From Pyrinomonadaceae bacterium (lineage in GTDB: Bacteria > Acidobacteriota > Blastocatellia > Pyrinomonadales > Pyrinomonadaceae): a DNA stretch of 64,000 bases. The notes below the pieces were generated by a model, which worked only from the letters and a program-made list of their open reading frames with translations, did no database searches and was not told where the DNA came from. The translations under genes were made by a program, and so were the position numbers. The stretch lies in assembly GCA_021228405.1 (NCBI GenBank), contig JAJQRF010000002.1, forward strand, positions 372,001-436,000, given 5' to 3'. The stretch's first letter is position 1, and every line of letters starts with the position of its first letter. Positions 53,595 through 63,997 of the stretch are shown piece after piece.

Positions 53595-54599
53595 ATGATG
53601 GAAAAGAATTTTTTAAAGACGAACGATTTTTCACGAGCTGAACTCGAAAATATTATCGAATCCGCGTTGAAATTTAAAAACGGCGAGATCGTTGATAAAC
53701 CTCTGGCGGGAAAGAGCGTCGGTCTTGTTTTTTTTAACCCGAGCTTGCGAACGCGGGCTTCAATGCAGGTCGGCGTTTACGAACTTGGAGGAAACGCCGT
53801 AATTCTCGAACCCGGCGGAACTTCGTGGACGCTCGAACACCGCGACGGCGCGGTTATGGACGGTAATAAAACCGAACATTTGGCGGAATTTGTGCGCGTT
53901 TTGGAAAGATACGTTTCGGCAATCGGCGTTCGGACGTTCGCACATATGGAAAATTGGGAAGAAGACCGCACCGAACCGATTCTTTCGGCGTTTGCGCGTT
54001 ATGCTTCCAAACCCGTGATAAATCTCGAATCGGCGATGCACCATCCGTGTCAATCGATGGCGGATATGATGACGATCCGCGAAAAATTCGGCAAAAAGAA
54101 GAAAAGGATTTTACTGACGTGGGCTTGGCATCCGAAACCTCTGCCGATGGCGGTCCCGAACGGCTTCGCACTGGCGGCGGCACAATTCGGTCACGATCTT
54201 CGCATTGCGCACCCGAAAGGCTACCGCCTGGACACGGAATTGATGACGGAAATCGAGCGGCAGACCAAAGAGAATGGCGGCAGTTTGGAAGTTGTGAACG
54301 ACGTAAACACGGCTTTTGAAGACATCGAAGTGGTTTATGCGAAATCGTGGGGAAGCAAAAATTTCTACGGCGATGCAAATGAGGACATTCGCTTTCGTTC
54401 AAGTCTGAGAAACGATTGGATCGTTGACGAAGCGAAAATGCAGAGGACGAATGAAGCAATCTTTATGCACTGTCTGCCCGTTCGCCGAAACGTGATCGTG
54501 ACCGACGGCGTGATCGATTCGCCGAATTCGGTCGTCGTGGACGAAGCCGCGAATCGTCTGCACGTTCAAAAAGCGATCATGGCAAAATTGATTCGTTAA
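53595..54599 (+). CDS. argF': N-acetylornithine carbamoyltransferase-like (arginine biosynthesis)
   Basis: Encodes 334 residues. The carbamoyl-phosphate site is FFNPSLRTRAS, followed by HHPCQSMADMM and HCLPVRRNVIVTD. The block EHRDGAVMDGNKTEHLAEFVRVLERYVSAIGVR places it with the N-acyl-ornithine branch rather than ordinary ornithine carbamoyltransferase. The product would be N-acetylcitrulline (or N-succinylcitrulline). argB, for the same acetylated pathway, lies at 61569. Acetyl versus succinyl specificity needs the residue that discriminates the two, which I cannot place with certainty. Confidence 0.85.
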   Translation: MMEKNFLKTNDFSRAELENIIESALKFKNGEIVDKPLAGKSVGLVFFNPSLRTRASMQVGVYELGGNAVILEPGGTSWTLEHRDGAVMDGNKTEHLAEFVRVLERYVSAIGVRTFAHMENWEEDRTEPILSAFARYASKPVINLESAMHHPCQSMADMMTIREKFGKKKKRILLTWAWHPKPLPMAVPNGFALAAAQFGHDLRIAHPKGYRLDTELMTEIERQTKENGGSLEVVNDVNTAFEDIEVVYAKSWGSKNFYGDANEDIRFRSSLRNDWIVDEAKMQRTNEAIFMHCLPVRRNVIVTDGVIDSPNSVVVDEAANRLHVQKAIMAKLIR

Positions 54600-54637
54600 A
54601 TTTTATAAAAAGTCCGAATCGTTTCAGGAGAAAGCTT

Positions 54638-55297
54638 ATGAAAAAGTTCTTTTTTGCAACGATTTTGACCGTTTTGTTATTTGCCGTAAACAGTTTTGCC
54701 CAAGCCTGCGGCGGATCGTATTTGAATTTGGAGTTGATCGATCCGGAAAACCTGAAAACGATCGAAACCGCCAATTATCAGCTTTATTATGTTTACCCGA
54801 AAACGAAAAAGCGTCCTGATCTCGAAGAAATAATCGCAACTGCCAGCCGATTTTATTTCGGCGAAAGCGGAAATAATCGTGGTTATTTTTACACGATAAA
54901 CGCCGGAAAATTTTTAGAGGTCGAAGCCGCCAAAGCCGAAAATTATATTAAAAATTACAACACCGAAGACTATAAAAATTTCTTTAATGCGTGGCAAGAA
55001 GATCACGAAAAGCAGTTGGTCGGCAAATCGGAATACGGAAAGATAAAGTTTAAGGCAAGCGAAACGGACGACACGCCGTTTTTGCTCAAAATCGAATCAA
55101 ATAATTTTAAGCCGGTCTATCTTTTTTCAAATTTTCTCGGCGGTTGTTACGACGGCGCGACCGTAAAAATAGAGATGAAACCGAAAGTGTCAGAAAGGAA
55201 GAAATGTTTACCGACAGAAAGAAGAATTATTGAAAAAATCAGTTTTAATTCGCTAAATCTGCCAAATCTGCTTTCTAAATTTTATCCAAAAACTTAA
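54638..55297 (+). CDS. exported protein of unknown function
   Basis: Encodes 219 residues; signal peptide MKKFFFATILTVLLFAVNSFAQ cleaved before ACGG. The mature part has four cysteines (ACGGSY, GGCYDG, KKCLP) and alternating beta and helical segments. AGGAG is 11 bases before the ATG. It converges with gltD and overlaps its 3' end by four bases. No family recognised. Confidence 0.65.
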   Translation: MKKFFFATILTVLLFAVNSFAQACGGSYLNLELIDPENLKTIETANYQLYYVYPKTKKRPDLEEIIATASRFYFGESGNNRGYFYTINAGKFLEVEAAKAENYIKNYNTEDYKNFFNAWQEDHEKQLVGKSEYGKIKFKASETDDTPFLLKIESNNFKPVYLFSNFLGGCYDGATVKIEMKPKVSERKKCLPTERRIIEKISFNSLNLPNLLSKFYPKT

Positions 55298-56760
55298 TTA
55301 TTCTGCGTTTGCCGCAAATATTCATCAACCGATTTTGCCGCTTTGCGACCGTCGGCAATTGCCCAAACGACAAGACTTTGACCACGTTCGCAATCGCCGG
55401 CGGCGAAGATTTTTTGAACGGAAGTTTGTTTGTTTTCATTGACGAAAATTGTTTGGCGTGCAGTCGTAGCAACGCCTAATTCTTTAAATAAGCACGCTTT
55501 TTCCGCGCCGACAAATCCCATTGCGAGAAACACTTTTTCGGCTTGCCAGCTTTTTTCCGAACCTTTGATTTCAAACAATTTTCCGTCTTTCCATTCGACA
55601 TTGACGGTTTCCAGTCCGGTCAGGTTTCCGTTTCGGTCAGCTACGAATTTCTTCGTCAAAACGCAGTATTCGCGCGGATCACTGCCGAAAATTCCCTTCG
55701 CTTCTTCCTGCCCGTAATCGATCTGAAAGGTGCGAATTTTACTTAGCCAACTGTCGTGCGTGTAAGTTTTATCAATCGGTTTCGGCATAATTTCAAACTG
55801 TGTGACGCTTTTACAACCGTGACGAAGCGAAGTTGCGATGCAATCTGTTCCCGTATCGCCACCGCCGATAACGATCACGTTTTTGTCCCTAACGTTGATA
55901 AATGCTTCGTCGGAATGATCTGAATCGAGCAGACTTTTCGTGTTTTTGTGCAAAAATTCCATCGCAAAATGGATTCCGTTTGCATTTCTGCCTTCGATTG
56001 AAAGGTCGCGCGGTTGCGGCGCACCGCAAGCAAGAACAACTGCATCGAAATCTTCTTTCAAATCTCCAGCCGAAATGTCTTCACCAACTTTTACGTTTGT
56101 CAAAAACTCAATTCCTTCGTCGCTTAACAGCCTCACGCGGCGTTCGATAAGTTTTTTGTCGAGTTTCATATTCGGAATTCCATACATCAAAAGTCCGCCG
56201 ATGCGGTCGTCGCGCTCGAAAACCGTGACATTGTGCCCGAATTTATTAAGCTCGTCGGCGCAGGCTAGCCCTGCCGGACCCGAACCGATCACGGCAATTT
56301 TTTTATTCGTCCGATTTTTTGGCGGATTCGCTGAAATCCAACCCATTTCAAACGCTTTGTCAATGATCGAAACTTCGATTTCCTTTATCATTACGGGTTC
56401 TTCATTAATGCCGAGAACGCACGAAGATTCACACGGCGCGGGGCACACTCTGCCCGTAAATTCAGGAAAATTATTGGTCAAAGCCAGACGTTTATAGGCT
56501 TCATACCATTGCCCGCGATAGACGAGATCATTCCATTCGGGAATCAGATTGTTGAGCGGACAACCGACGCTTGCACCTTCAAAGGTCGCGCCCGTATGAC
56601 AAAACGGAATCCCGCAATTCATACACCGTGCCCCCTGTTTTTGCAGTTCGCCTTCGGGCAGATGCGCGTGAAATTCATTCCAATTTTGCACACGCGTTTT
56701 CACATCGCGCAAAATCGGCAAAGTTCTTGAATATTCAATAAATCCTGTTGTTTTTCCCAT
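55294..56760 (-). CDS. gltD: glutamate synthase small subunit
   Basis: Encodes 488 residues; the start at 56760 (MGKTTGFIEYSR) matches the usual GltD beginning, and the frame upstream is a palindromic repeat. [4Fe-4S] ligands are in CMNCGIPFCHTG and CPAPCESSCVLGI. FAD binding is shown by GSGPAGLACADELNKFGHNVTVFERDDRIGGLLMYGIP and NADPH binding by VIVIGGGDTGTDCIATSLR. With GltB it makes glutamate from glutamine and 2-oxoglutarate using NADPH. It follows gltB after a 44-base gap. Confidence 0.95.
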   Translation of the reverse strand: MGKTTGFIEYSRTLPILRDVKTRVQNWNEFHAHLPEGELQKQGARCMNCGIPFCHTGATFEGASVGCPLNNLIPEWNDLVYRGQWYEAYKRLALTNNFPEFTGRVCPAPCESSCVLGINEEPVMIKEIEVSIIDKAFEMGWISANPPKNRTNKKIAVIGSGPAGLACADELNKFGHNVTVFERDDRIGGLLMYGIPNMKLDKKLIERRVRLLSDEGIEFLTNVKVGEDISAGDLKEDFDAVVLACGAPQPRDLSIEGRNANGIHFAMEFLHKNTKSLLDSDHSDEAFINVRDKNVIVIGGGDTGTDCIATSLRHGCKSVTQFEIMPKPIDKTYTHDSWLSKIRTFQIDYGQEEAKGIFGSDPREYCVLTKKFVADRNGNLTGLETVNVEWKDGKLFEIKGSEKSWQAEKVFLAMGFVGAEKACLFKELGVATTARQTIFVNENKQTSVQKIFAAGDCERGQSLVVWAIADGRKAAKSVDEYLRQTQNN

Positions 56761-56769
56761 TCCAAAATT

Positions 56770-56803
56770 TTGTAGGGGCGACGGCTTGTCCTCGCCCATA
56801 CAA
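56770..56803. repeat. palindromic repeat between gltB and gltD
   Basis: TTGTAGGGGCGA (56770-56781) faces TCGCCCATACAA (56792-56803) with one mismatch and a 10-base loop. It sits just after the gltB stop (56805) and before the gltD start (56760), forming an intercistronic hairpin. Confidence 0.75.
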
Positions 56804-56804
56804 C

Positions 56805-59800
56805 TTATGCTGTGACAGTTTCTTCAAAAGCCGCAAGTTCGGCTTCCTCTTTTGAAAAACCTTCCGCTAAAAGACGTTTTTGCGATTCGGTAATCTTTTT
56901 GTAATCGGTCGGAATTACGCGGACAAATTTTGCCAGACTTTTTTCCCAATCAAGCAAAATTTTCGTACCGACTTTGCTTGCCGTATATTCGACGTGGCGA
57001 AAGATCAGATTTTTGAGAAACCCGGTTTCCGATACATCTTCGATTTGCCCGAGTTCGACCATTTCCATATTGCAAAGTGTCGAAAATTCGCCCGATTCAT
57101 CGAAAACATAAGCGATTCCGCCCGACATTCCGGCGGCAAAATTCTTCCCGGTTCGCCCCAAAATAATGACGTTTCCACCCGTCATATATTCGCAACCGTG
57201 ATCGCCGACTCCTTCAATCACAGCATTAACACCGCTATTACGAACCGCAAAACGTTCGCCGCCAACGCCTGAGATAAAAGCTTCACCGCTTGTCGCGCCG
57301 TAGAAAGCCGTGTTGCCGATGATGATATTTTCGTGCGAAACGAAATCCGATTCCTTCGGCGGAAAAACGACGATCTTGCCGCCCGAAAGTCCTTTCCCGA
57401 TATAGTCGTTCGCATCACCTTCGAGCGTTAAAGTAATTCCGTGCGGCAAAAATGCACCGAAACTTTGTCCGGCTGAACCGTCGAATTTTAGGTTGATCGT
57501 GTCTTCAGGCAAACCTTTTTCGCCGTATTTGCGCGTGATCTCACTTCCGAGGATGGTGCCGACCGCCCGATCCGTGTTCTTAATTCTTAATTCGCCGTAA
57601 ACCTTCTCACCGTGTGCAATTGCAGGTTCGGCAAGCTGAAGAAGCTCACGTTTGTCGAGCGTTTTTTCGAGTTCGTGATTCTGCAAAATTTGCTGAAAAC
57701 GCCCGTAATGTTTGGGAACTTCGGGTTGATAAAGAACCGGCAAAAGATCGAGATTGTCGGATTTTTCGCCGCCGGCATTTTCAAATTCCAAAACATCGGT
57801 TCGCCCGATCATCTCATTAACGGTTCGGAAACCGAGTTCCGCCATCAATTCGCGCATTTCCCGGGCGACGAATTTCATAAAATTGACGACATTTTCAGGA
57901 TCGCCGGAAAATTTTGCGCGAAGTTTCGGGTCTTGCGTCGCCACACCGATCGGACAGGTATTCAAGTGACAAACGCGCATCATAATACATCCGAGCGAAA
58001 CGAGCGGAGCGGTTGAAAACCCGTATTCCTCCGCGCCGAGAAGCGCGGCGATGACGACATCTTTTCCGGTTTTCAATTGCCCGTCCGTTTCGATCCGAAC
58101 GCGGCTTCGCAGGTTATTTAAGAGCAATGTTTGATGCGTTTCCGCCAGACCGATTTCCCACGGCGCGCCCGCGTGTTTGATGCTCGTCTGTGATGCCGCG
58201 CCGGTTCCGCCGTCGTGCCCGCTGATGAGAATCACGTCGGCTTTTGCTTTCGCAACTCCGGCGGCAATCGTCCCGACCCCGGCTTCGGCAACGAGCTTGA
58301 CGCTGATTCGTGCATTTTCATTCGCATTTTTCAAATCGAAGATCAATTGTGCTAAATCCTCGATCGAATAAATATCGTGATGCGGCGGCGGCGAAATTAG
58401 TCCGACTCCGGGCGTTGAATGACGCGTTTTAGCGATCCACGGATAAATTTTGTTGCCGGGAAGCTGTCCGCCTTCGCCCGGTTTTGCCCCCTGCGCGATC
58501 TTGATTTGGATTTCATCGGCATTTACCAGATAGTTGCTTGTTACGCCGAATCTTCCGCTTGCCACTTGCTTGATGCAACTGCGTCTGCTGTCACCGTTCG
58601 GCAAAGGATTGAACCTTTCAATATCTTCGCCGCCTTCGCCCGTGTTGCTTTTTCCGCCGATGCGGTTCATTGCTATCGCCATCGCTTCGTGCGCTTCCTG
58701 CGAGATCGAACCGTATGAAACCGCGCCGGTTTTGAAACGTTTCAGGATTTCTTCGAGAGGTTCCACTTCTTCCAGCGGAATGCTTTGGCGTTTTTCTCTG
58801 AACTTTAGAAGTCCGCGCAGAGTTGCCTGATTCGTTGTTTGTTCATTGACCAAACGACTGTATTTTTTGAAGGTTTCGTAATCGCCGTGACGCGTCGCTT
58901 TTTGTAAAGTATGAATCGTTTCGGGATTGAAAAGGTGAAATTCACCCGACTTTCGCCATTGATAATTTCCACCGATTTCGAGCATTTCTTTTTCAAAATC
59001 CGTAAAAAATGCGCGTTCGTGACGTTTTAATGATTCTTCGGCAATGACCTGCAAACCAATTCCGCCAATCCGTGAAGGCGTGCGCGTAAAATATTTTTCG
59101 ATCACGTCCTGATCGATTCCCAAAGCCTCGAAAATCTGTGCGCCGATATAACTGCGAATCGTTGAAATTCCCATTTTCGAGCAAATCTTCACCACGCCTT
59201 TACCAACCGATTTAACATAATTTTTGATGGCTTTTTCTTCTTCGATTTGCCAGCTTCCCTGCCTGATCTCGTCGTGAATCGTTTCAATAGCAAGATACGG
59301 ATTGATTGCCGTCGCGCCGTATCCGAGCAGAAGCGCAAAATGATGAACTTCGCGCGGTTCGCCCGATTCCAGAACGAAACCGACCTGCGTGCGCGTCCCT
59401 TCACGGATTAAATAATGATGAACTGCTGAAACCGCCAGTAGAGCCGGAATCGGGACGCGGTATTCGCTCATTTGGCGATCGGACAGAATAAAGATGTCGT
59501 AACCGTTTTTGACCGCCTGACTCGCCTGGTAACACAAACCTTCCAATGCCCATTCCAAACCTTTTGCGCCGTGTTTGCGGTCGAAAAGCATCGGAAGAGT
59601 GATAGTTTTAAATCCGGGTTTTCCGAATTCGGATTCGGATTCGCCTAATAGACGAATTTTTTCCAGTTCTTCATTTGTTAAGACAAATGAATTCAGCTTG
59701 ATGTGGTGTGCGGCTTTGGGTGTCGGTTCAAATAAATTGTCGTCCTTCCCGATCATAATGTCGGCAGAAGTGACGAGTTCTTCCCGGATCGCATCTATCG

Positions 59801-61412
59801 GCGGATTGGTAACTTGCGCAAAAAGCTGTTTGAAATAATTATAAAGAAGCTGAGATTTTTTCGACAAAACGGCAAGCGGCGCATCGTTTCCCATCGAACC
59901 AATCGCTTCCGCACCGTCCAAAGCCATCGGCGCGAGAATCATCCGCAATTCTTCTTCCGTGTAACCAAACGCAAGCTGACGCTTCAGAACCGTTTCGTGA
60001 TTTGCCTCGTATACAAACGGCGGTCGCGGAATGTCGTCAATGCGAATCATATTTTCCCTGACCCATTCCCGATAAGGTTTTTCGGAAACGATCGTTTCCT
60101 TGATTTCTTCATCGGAAACGATAACGCCTTTTCCGGTATCGACAAGAAACATTTTTCCGGGCTGTAAGCGTCCTTTTTTCAGAATACTTGCCGGATCGAT
60201 CTGCAAAACGCCGACTTCCGAAGCCATCACCACCATTCCGTCTTTCGTTAAATAATAACGCGAAGGACGAAGCCCGTTTCTGTCCAAAACCGCACCGATA
60301 ATTTCGCCGTTCGTAAACGTGATCGAAGCCGGTCCGTCCCAGGGTTCGAGTAATGCCGCATGAAACTCGTAAAATGCACGTTTCGCATCCGACATTTTAT
60401 TTTCGGCGGCAAGCGGTTCGGGAATCATCATCATCATTGCGTGCGGCATCGAACGTCCGGCTAAATACAGCATTTCAAACGTATTATCAAACGCTCCCGA
60501 ATCGCTTGCGTCGCCATCGACGACGCTCAAAATCTTCGGAAAATCTTCTCCGAAAAGTTCTGACTTTAAAGCTCTTTCACGTGCCAGCATCCAATTTATA
60601 TTCCCGCGCAGAGTATTGATTTCACCGTTATGCGCAATTGTGCGAAGCGGTTGAGCGCGATTCCAGTTTGGAAAAGTATTCGTGCTGAACCGTGAATGAA
60701 CGAGCGCGAGGGCAGTTTCAAAATCTTCGTCGCGGAAATCGGGATAAAATTCGGCAAGCTGTTCGGTGGTCAGCATTCCTTTGAAAACAATGGTTTTAGT
60801 CGAAAGCGACGCAAAGTAAAACCGTTCGCCGAGTTCCGAATCTTCGCGCGTAAGAAGCTCTTTCGTCCAACGCCGGGCGACAAAAAGCTTGCGCTCAAAA
60901 TGTGCATTGTCGCCGATTTCATCCTTCTTCCCGACAAAAACCTGACGGATAAAAGGCTGTGCGTCCTTTGATCTTTTTCCAAGTGCCGAATTGTCGAACG
61001 GCACGTCGCGCCATCCCAGAACGTTTAAATTTTCCGCTTCAAAAACTTCCTTTAATTTTGCTTCACAAATCTTTCGTTTTTCTTCATCCTGCGGCAGAAA
61101 AACCATTCCAACCGCATAATCGTCAGGATTTGGTAAAGTAATGTGCAATTTTTCACATTCTTTCCGAAAAAGCTTGTGTGGCAGTTGCGTCAAAACTCCT
61201 GCACCGTCGCCGACGTTTTCTTCTGCGCCGATTGCGCCGCGATGCTCCATTTTGCACAAAATATCGAGTGCATTTTTCAGGATTTTATGCGATTTTCGCC
61301 CGTAAATGTCTGCAATAAAACCGACTCCGCACGAATCGTGTTCAAATTGCGGAGAATACAAACCTTGTCGGTTTGACGCAGACAAATCGGCAATTATCTT
61401 ATCTTTTTCCAT
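56805..61412 (-). CDS. gltB: glutamate synthase large subunit
   Basis: Encodes 1535 residues; start at 61412, with the nucleophile Cys28 in [12 protein letters not shown] exposed after propeptide removal. The type 2 glutamine amidotransferase domain runs to about 430. The central and FMN-binding synthase domains follow, with [19 protein letters not shown] and the [3Fe-4S] ligands in [22 protein letters not shown]. The C-terminal GXGXG helix domain ends in [21 protein letters not shown]. It is full length. It forms a co-transcribed pair with gltD and feeds glutamate to arginine synthesis nearby. Confidence 0.96.
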   Translation of the reverse strand: MEKDKIIADLSASNRQGLYSPQFEHDSCGVGFIADIYGRKSHKILKNALDILCKMEHRGAIGAEENVGDGAGVLTQLPHKLFRKECEKLHITLPNPDDYAVGMVFLPQDEEKRKICEAKLKEVFEAENLNVLGWRDVPFDNSALGKRSKDAQPFIRQVFVGKKDEIGDNAHFERKLFVARRWTKELLTREDSELGERFYFASLSTKTIVFKGMLTTEQLAEFYPDFRDEDFETALALVHSRFSTNTFPNWNRAQPLRTIAHNGEINTLRGNINWMLARERALKSELFGEDFPKILSVVDGDASDSGAFDNTFEMLYLAGRSMPHAMMMMIPEPLAAENKMSDAKRAFYEFHAALLEPWDGPASITFTNGEIIGAVLDRNGLRPSRYYLTKDGMVVMASEVGVLQIDPASILKKGRLQPGKMFLVDTGKGVIVSDEEIKETIVSEKPYREWVRENMIRIDDIPRPPFVYEANHETVLKRQLAFGYTEEELRMILAPMALDGAEAIGSMGNDAPLAVLSKKSQLLYNYFKQLFAQVTNPPIDAIREELVTSADIMIGKDDNLFEPTPKAAHHIKLNSFVLTNEELEKIRLLGESESEFGKPGFKTITLPMLFDRKHGAKGLEWALEGLCYQASQAVKNGYDIFILSDRQMSEYRVPIPALLAVSAVHHYLIREGTRTQVGFVLESGEPREVHHFALLLGYGATAINPYLAIETIHDEIRQGSWQIEEEKAIKNYVKSVGKGVVKICSKMGISTIRSYIGAQIFEALGIDQDVIEKYFTRTPSRIGGIGLQVIAEESLKRHERAFFTDFEKEMLEIGGNYQWRKSGEFHLFNPETIHTLQKATRHGDYETFKKYSRLVNEQTTNQATLRGLLKFREKRQSIPLEEVEPLEEILKRFKTGAVSYGSISQEAHEAMAIAMNRIGGKSNTGEGGEDIERFNPLPNGDSRRSCIKQVASGRFGVTSNYLVNADEIQIKIAQGAKPGEGGQLPGNKIYPWIAKTRHSTPGVGLISPPPHHDIYSIEDLAQLIFDLKNANENARISVKLVAEAGVGTIAAGVAKAKADVILISGHDGGTGAASQTSIKHAGAPWEIGLAETHQTLLLNNLRSRVRIETDGQLKTGKDVVIAALLGAEEYGFSTAPLVSLGCIMMRVCHLNTCPIGVATQDPKLRAKFSGDPENVVNFMKFVAREMRELMAELGFRTVNEMIGRTDVLEFENAGGEKSDNLDLLPVLYQPEVPKHYGRFQQILQNHELEKTLDKRELLQLAEPAIAHGEKVYGELRIKNTDRAVGTILGSEITRKYGEKGLPEDTINLKFDGSAGQSFGAFLPHGITLTLEGDANDYIGKGLSGGKIVVFPPKESDFVSHENIIIGNTAFYGATSGEAFISGVGGERFAVRNSGVNAVIEGVGDHGCEYMTGGNVIILGRTGKNFAAGMSGGIAYVFDESGEFSTLCNMEMVELGQIEDVSETGFLKNLIFRHVEYTASKVGTKILLDWEKSLAKFVRVIPTDYKKITESQKRLLAEGFSKEEAELAAFEETVTA

Positions 61413-61568
61413 TTTGAATAACTGAATTTTATAACTAAGCAGAAACTTTACCACAATTTTTTCATTCATAAAAGATATTTTATTATGAAATTCATAATAT
61501 TTTTCTATGGTTTTCAACTACAATATTTAAGATTTCAAGTTAACGGGAAATTAGTTGATAATGGATTT

Positions 61569-62456
61569 ATGAAACAGGAAAGATTAGATTTACTGCGCGA
61601 AGCGTTGCCTTATATTCAAAAATTCAAAGGAAAAACCTTTGTCGTGAAATTTTCCGGCAAAGTCACGGAAAACAGGGAAAATCTTGCCTCGTTAGCCGAA
61701 GAACTCGCACTGCTTCACCAGGTCGGAATAAAGATTTGCGTCATTCACGGCGGCGGCAAACAGCTTTCGGAACTGGCGGAAAAGTTAGGCGTGGTGCAAA
61801 CCGTGATCGACGGACGGCGGGTTACGAATGATGAAACTCTGGAGCTTGCTAAAATGATTTTTGCCGGAAAGATAAATACTGAAATTCTTGCTTCACTGCG
61901 TCAACGCGGAACGCCTGCCGTCGGTCTTTCGGGAATTGACGGTAACATTGTGCACGCTGAAAAACGTCCGCCGAAGGAAATTTTGAACAAAAAAACGGGC
62001 TTAAAGGAAACCGTCGATTTCGGAAATGTCGGCGATGTTTTGCAGATAAACGCCGATCTTTTGAAACTCTTACTCGATGCAGAATATCTGCCGGTGGTTT
62101 CATCGCTCGGAGCAGATGAAACCGGGCAGGTTTTTAATATCAACGCCGATACGATCGCCACGGAAATTGCCGCTCAACTTCAAGCCGAAAAACTGATCTT
62201 AATGTCGGACGTGAACGGCATTTATTTTGACGCAAATGATGAAAATACAAAGCTTTCGCGGCTGACCATGGCAGAAGCCGAAGAAATGATCGAATCGGGA
62301 AAAGCTTCGGGCGGAATGATTCCGAAACTGCAAAATTTGATGCAAATCGTCAATCGCGGCGTGAATTCGGCACACGTTATCGGCGGAAACGTGCGAAACG
62401 CTTTGCTTTCGGAAGTTTTCACCGATGAAGGCACGGGAACGATGATCGTTCGCTGA
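61569..62456 (+). CDS. argB: acetylglutamate kinase
   Basis: Encodes 295 residues from ATG at 61569, divergent from gltB. Amino-acid-kinase motifs are VVKFSGKVTENRENL (the phosphate loop, which usually reads K(Y/L)GG), IHGGGKQLSELAEKLG, RRVTNDETLELAKMIFAGKINTEI, FNINADTIATEIAAQLQAEKLILMSDVNGIYFD and GGMIPKLQNL. It phosphorylates N-acetylglutamate in arginine synthesis. The phosphate-loop variant (FSG) is mild. Confidence 0.92.
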   Translation: MKQERLDLLREALPYIQKFKGKTFVVKFSGKVTENRENLASLAEELALLHQVGIKICVIHGGGKQLSELAEKLGVVQTVIDGRRVTNDETLELAKMIFAGKINTEILASLRQRGTPAVGLSGIDGNIVHAEKRPPKEILNKKTGLKETVDFGNVGDVLQINADLLKLLLDAEYLPVVSSLGADETGQVFNINADTIATEIAAQLQAEKLILMSDVNGIYFDANDENTKLSRLTMAEAEEMIESGKASGGMIPKLQNLMQIVNRGVNSAHVIGGNVRNALLSEVFTDEGTGTMIVR

Positions 62457-62460
62457 GAAT

Positions 62461-62814
62461 CTATTCGTAATTGCAAACGCTCGAATGCGCAAGGCGCAAA
62501 TCTTCTTCGATTCTCAAGCGTTTTTCGCCGTCCGTTTCCTTCAAAAGACAAACCACGTTTGCCTGATGTTTTTTCACGCATTTCGCTTTCTGATGTTTTT
62601 TGATCTCCTTCAAAACAGAATCCGTCTGACCGATGCAGATGAATCTGTGATGACCTTTGCCGCGTTTGTCGGTTTTGCGTTTTGAGATGACGTAAATTGC
62701 CGAGGTGTCTTCAAACTCTGCATTTAGCGGAATTACATCAAAATTGTAGAGAGATTTTTTACCGCGGATGATGGCTTCGCTGATCTTTGGCGACTTTTTT
62801 CTTGCTTGTTTCAT
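62461..62814 (-). CDS. small basic protein resembling a divergent GIY-YIG domain
   Basis: Encodes 117 residues from ATG at 62814. SAIYVISKRK and, after about 15 residues, HRFICIGQTDSVLKEIKKHQKAKC recall the GIY and YIG strands, with A for G and C for Y. EEDLRLAH near the end could hold the glutamate of that family. Convergent with argB, 4 bases apart. If the assignment holds, nuclease activity may be lost. Confidence 0.5.
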   Translation of the reverse strand: MKQARKKSPKISEAIIRGKKSLYNFDVIPLNAEFEDTSAIYVISKRKTDKRGKGHHRFICIGQTDSVLKEIKKHQKAKCVKKHQANVVCLLKETDGEKRLRIEEDLRLAHSSVCNYE

Positions 62815-62866
62815 ACCAGAATTGTATCGTAAATGAAACACTGTTTCAAAGGAAGAATGGAAAATT

Positions 62867-63997
62867 TCAGACGAAAACCGAAAAAACTTCGTTGGAGTAA
62901 AGTTTTCCTTTATTCGATAATTTCAAGACCTTTTCGTTAATCTCGATCAATTCAAAATCCTGCAAACGCGCCAAATCTTCCGCGTATCTTTCCAATAAAT
63001 TTATTCCGAAACGCTTTTCATATTCTGTTAGATCGATTCCTTTTTCAAGCCTCAAGCCCAGAAAAATAAACTCCGAAGCGAGATCGATCCTTTCGCGGTA
63101 AACTTCCGCCGAATCTTTTTTTTCGATCATTTCGACATATTTCGCCGTGTCGCGTTCGTTAACATAACGTGAAATTCCGTCGAATGAATGCGCCGAAACC
63201 CCGAAGCCGTAAACCGGGTCGAGCGTCCAATATTTCGAGTTATGACGCGATTCAAAATTCGGCAAACTAAAATTCGAGATTTCGTATTGCGCGTAGTTTT
63301 CCGCCGAAGTTTTTTCAGTCATCAATTCATACATTTCCGCGCTCAAATCTTCGTCGGGTTGCGGTTGGCGGTGCGAGCGAATCTGTTCGGCGAGCGGCGT
63401 TCCTTCGTGGATTTCGAGCAGATAAAGCGAAAGATGTTCCGGATTTAATTTCAAGGCTTCTTCCAGATTTCGTTCCCAATCCCGAATCGTTTGGCGCGGT
63501 AAACCCGCGATCAGATCGAAAGAAACATTCGTAAATTCTGCTTTTCTGAGAAGTTCGATAGTTTCGCGCACATCGTTTGCGGTGTGTCTGCGCCCTAAAC
63601 GTTTCAGTTCCGTGTCGTCAAAGGTCTGCGCACCGAAACTCGCCCGGTTAACGCCCAAACTCCGATATGCGCGAACCGTTTCAAGCGTCATCGTCGCCGG
63701 GTTCATTTCCATCGTGATCTCGGAATTTTCGGCAGCTTCAAAGGTTTCGTGAACGGCATTCAGAATTTTTTCAAGCTGTTTCGGCGACAAAAGCGAAGGC
63801 GTGCCGCCGCCGAAATAAACGGTATCGATTTTGGATTTTGGATTTTGGATTTTGCATTGAAAAGAATTGATCTCCTTAACTAATGCGTCAACATAGCTAT
63901 CGACAATTTCGTTTGAGCGAAAAACGTCGGTCGCAAAATCGCAGTAAGAACAGCGCGATTTGCAGAATGGAATATGAATATAGACTCCGGCGGACAT
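62867..63997 (-). CDS. hemW: HemW, radical-SAM haem chaperone (oxygen-independent coproporphyrinogen III oxidase-like)
   Basis: Encodes 376 residues. The radical SAM cluster motif is YIHIPFCKSRCSYCDFA (CxxxCxxC), followed by TVYFGGGTPSLL, EMNPATMTLETV, SFGAQTFDDTELKRLGRRH and DLIAGLPRQT. The C-terminal HemW domain has SKYWTLDPVYGFGVSAHSF and the closing winged segment. It lacks the extra N-terminal residues of true HemN, so haem trafficking is more likely than decarboxylation. A block of four 7-base repeats lies within the gene near codon 50. It starts three bases before the window end. Confidence 0.9.
   Translation of the reverse strand: MSAGVYIHIPFCKSRCSYCDFATDVFRSNEIVDSYVDALVKEINSFQCKIQNPKSKIDTVYFGGGTPSLLSPKQLEKILNAVHETFEAAENSEITMEMNPATMTLETVRAYRSLGVNRASFGAQTFDDTELKRLGRRHTANDVRETIELLRKAEFTNVSFDLIAGLPRQTIRDWERNLEEALKLNPEHLSLYLLEIHEGTPLAEQIRSHRQPQPDEDLSAEMYELMTEKTSAENYAQYEISNFSLPNFESRHNSKYWTLDPVYGFGVSAHSFDGISRYVNERDTAKYVEMIEKKDSAEVYRERIDLASEFIFLGLRLEKGIDLTEYEKRFGINLLERYAEDLARLQDFELIEINEKVLKLSNKGKLYSNEVFSVFV
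63827..63854. repeat. four perfect 7-bp repeats inside hemW
   Basis: GATTTTG is repeated four times without a break (63827-63854). On the coding strand it reads CAAAATC units and encodes IQNPKSKID, between the radical SAM cluster loop and the TVYFGGGTP strand. Confidence 0.9.
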
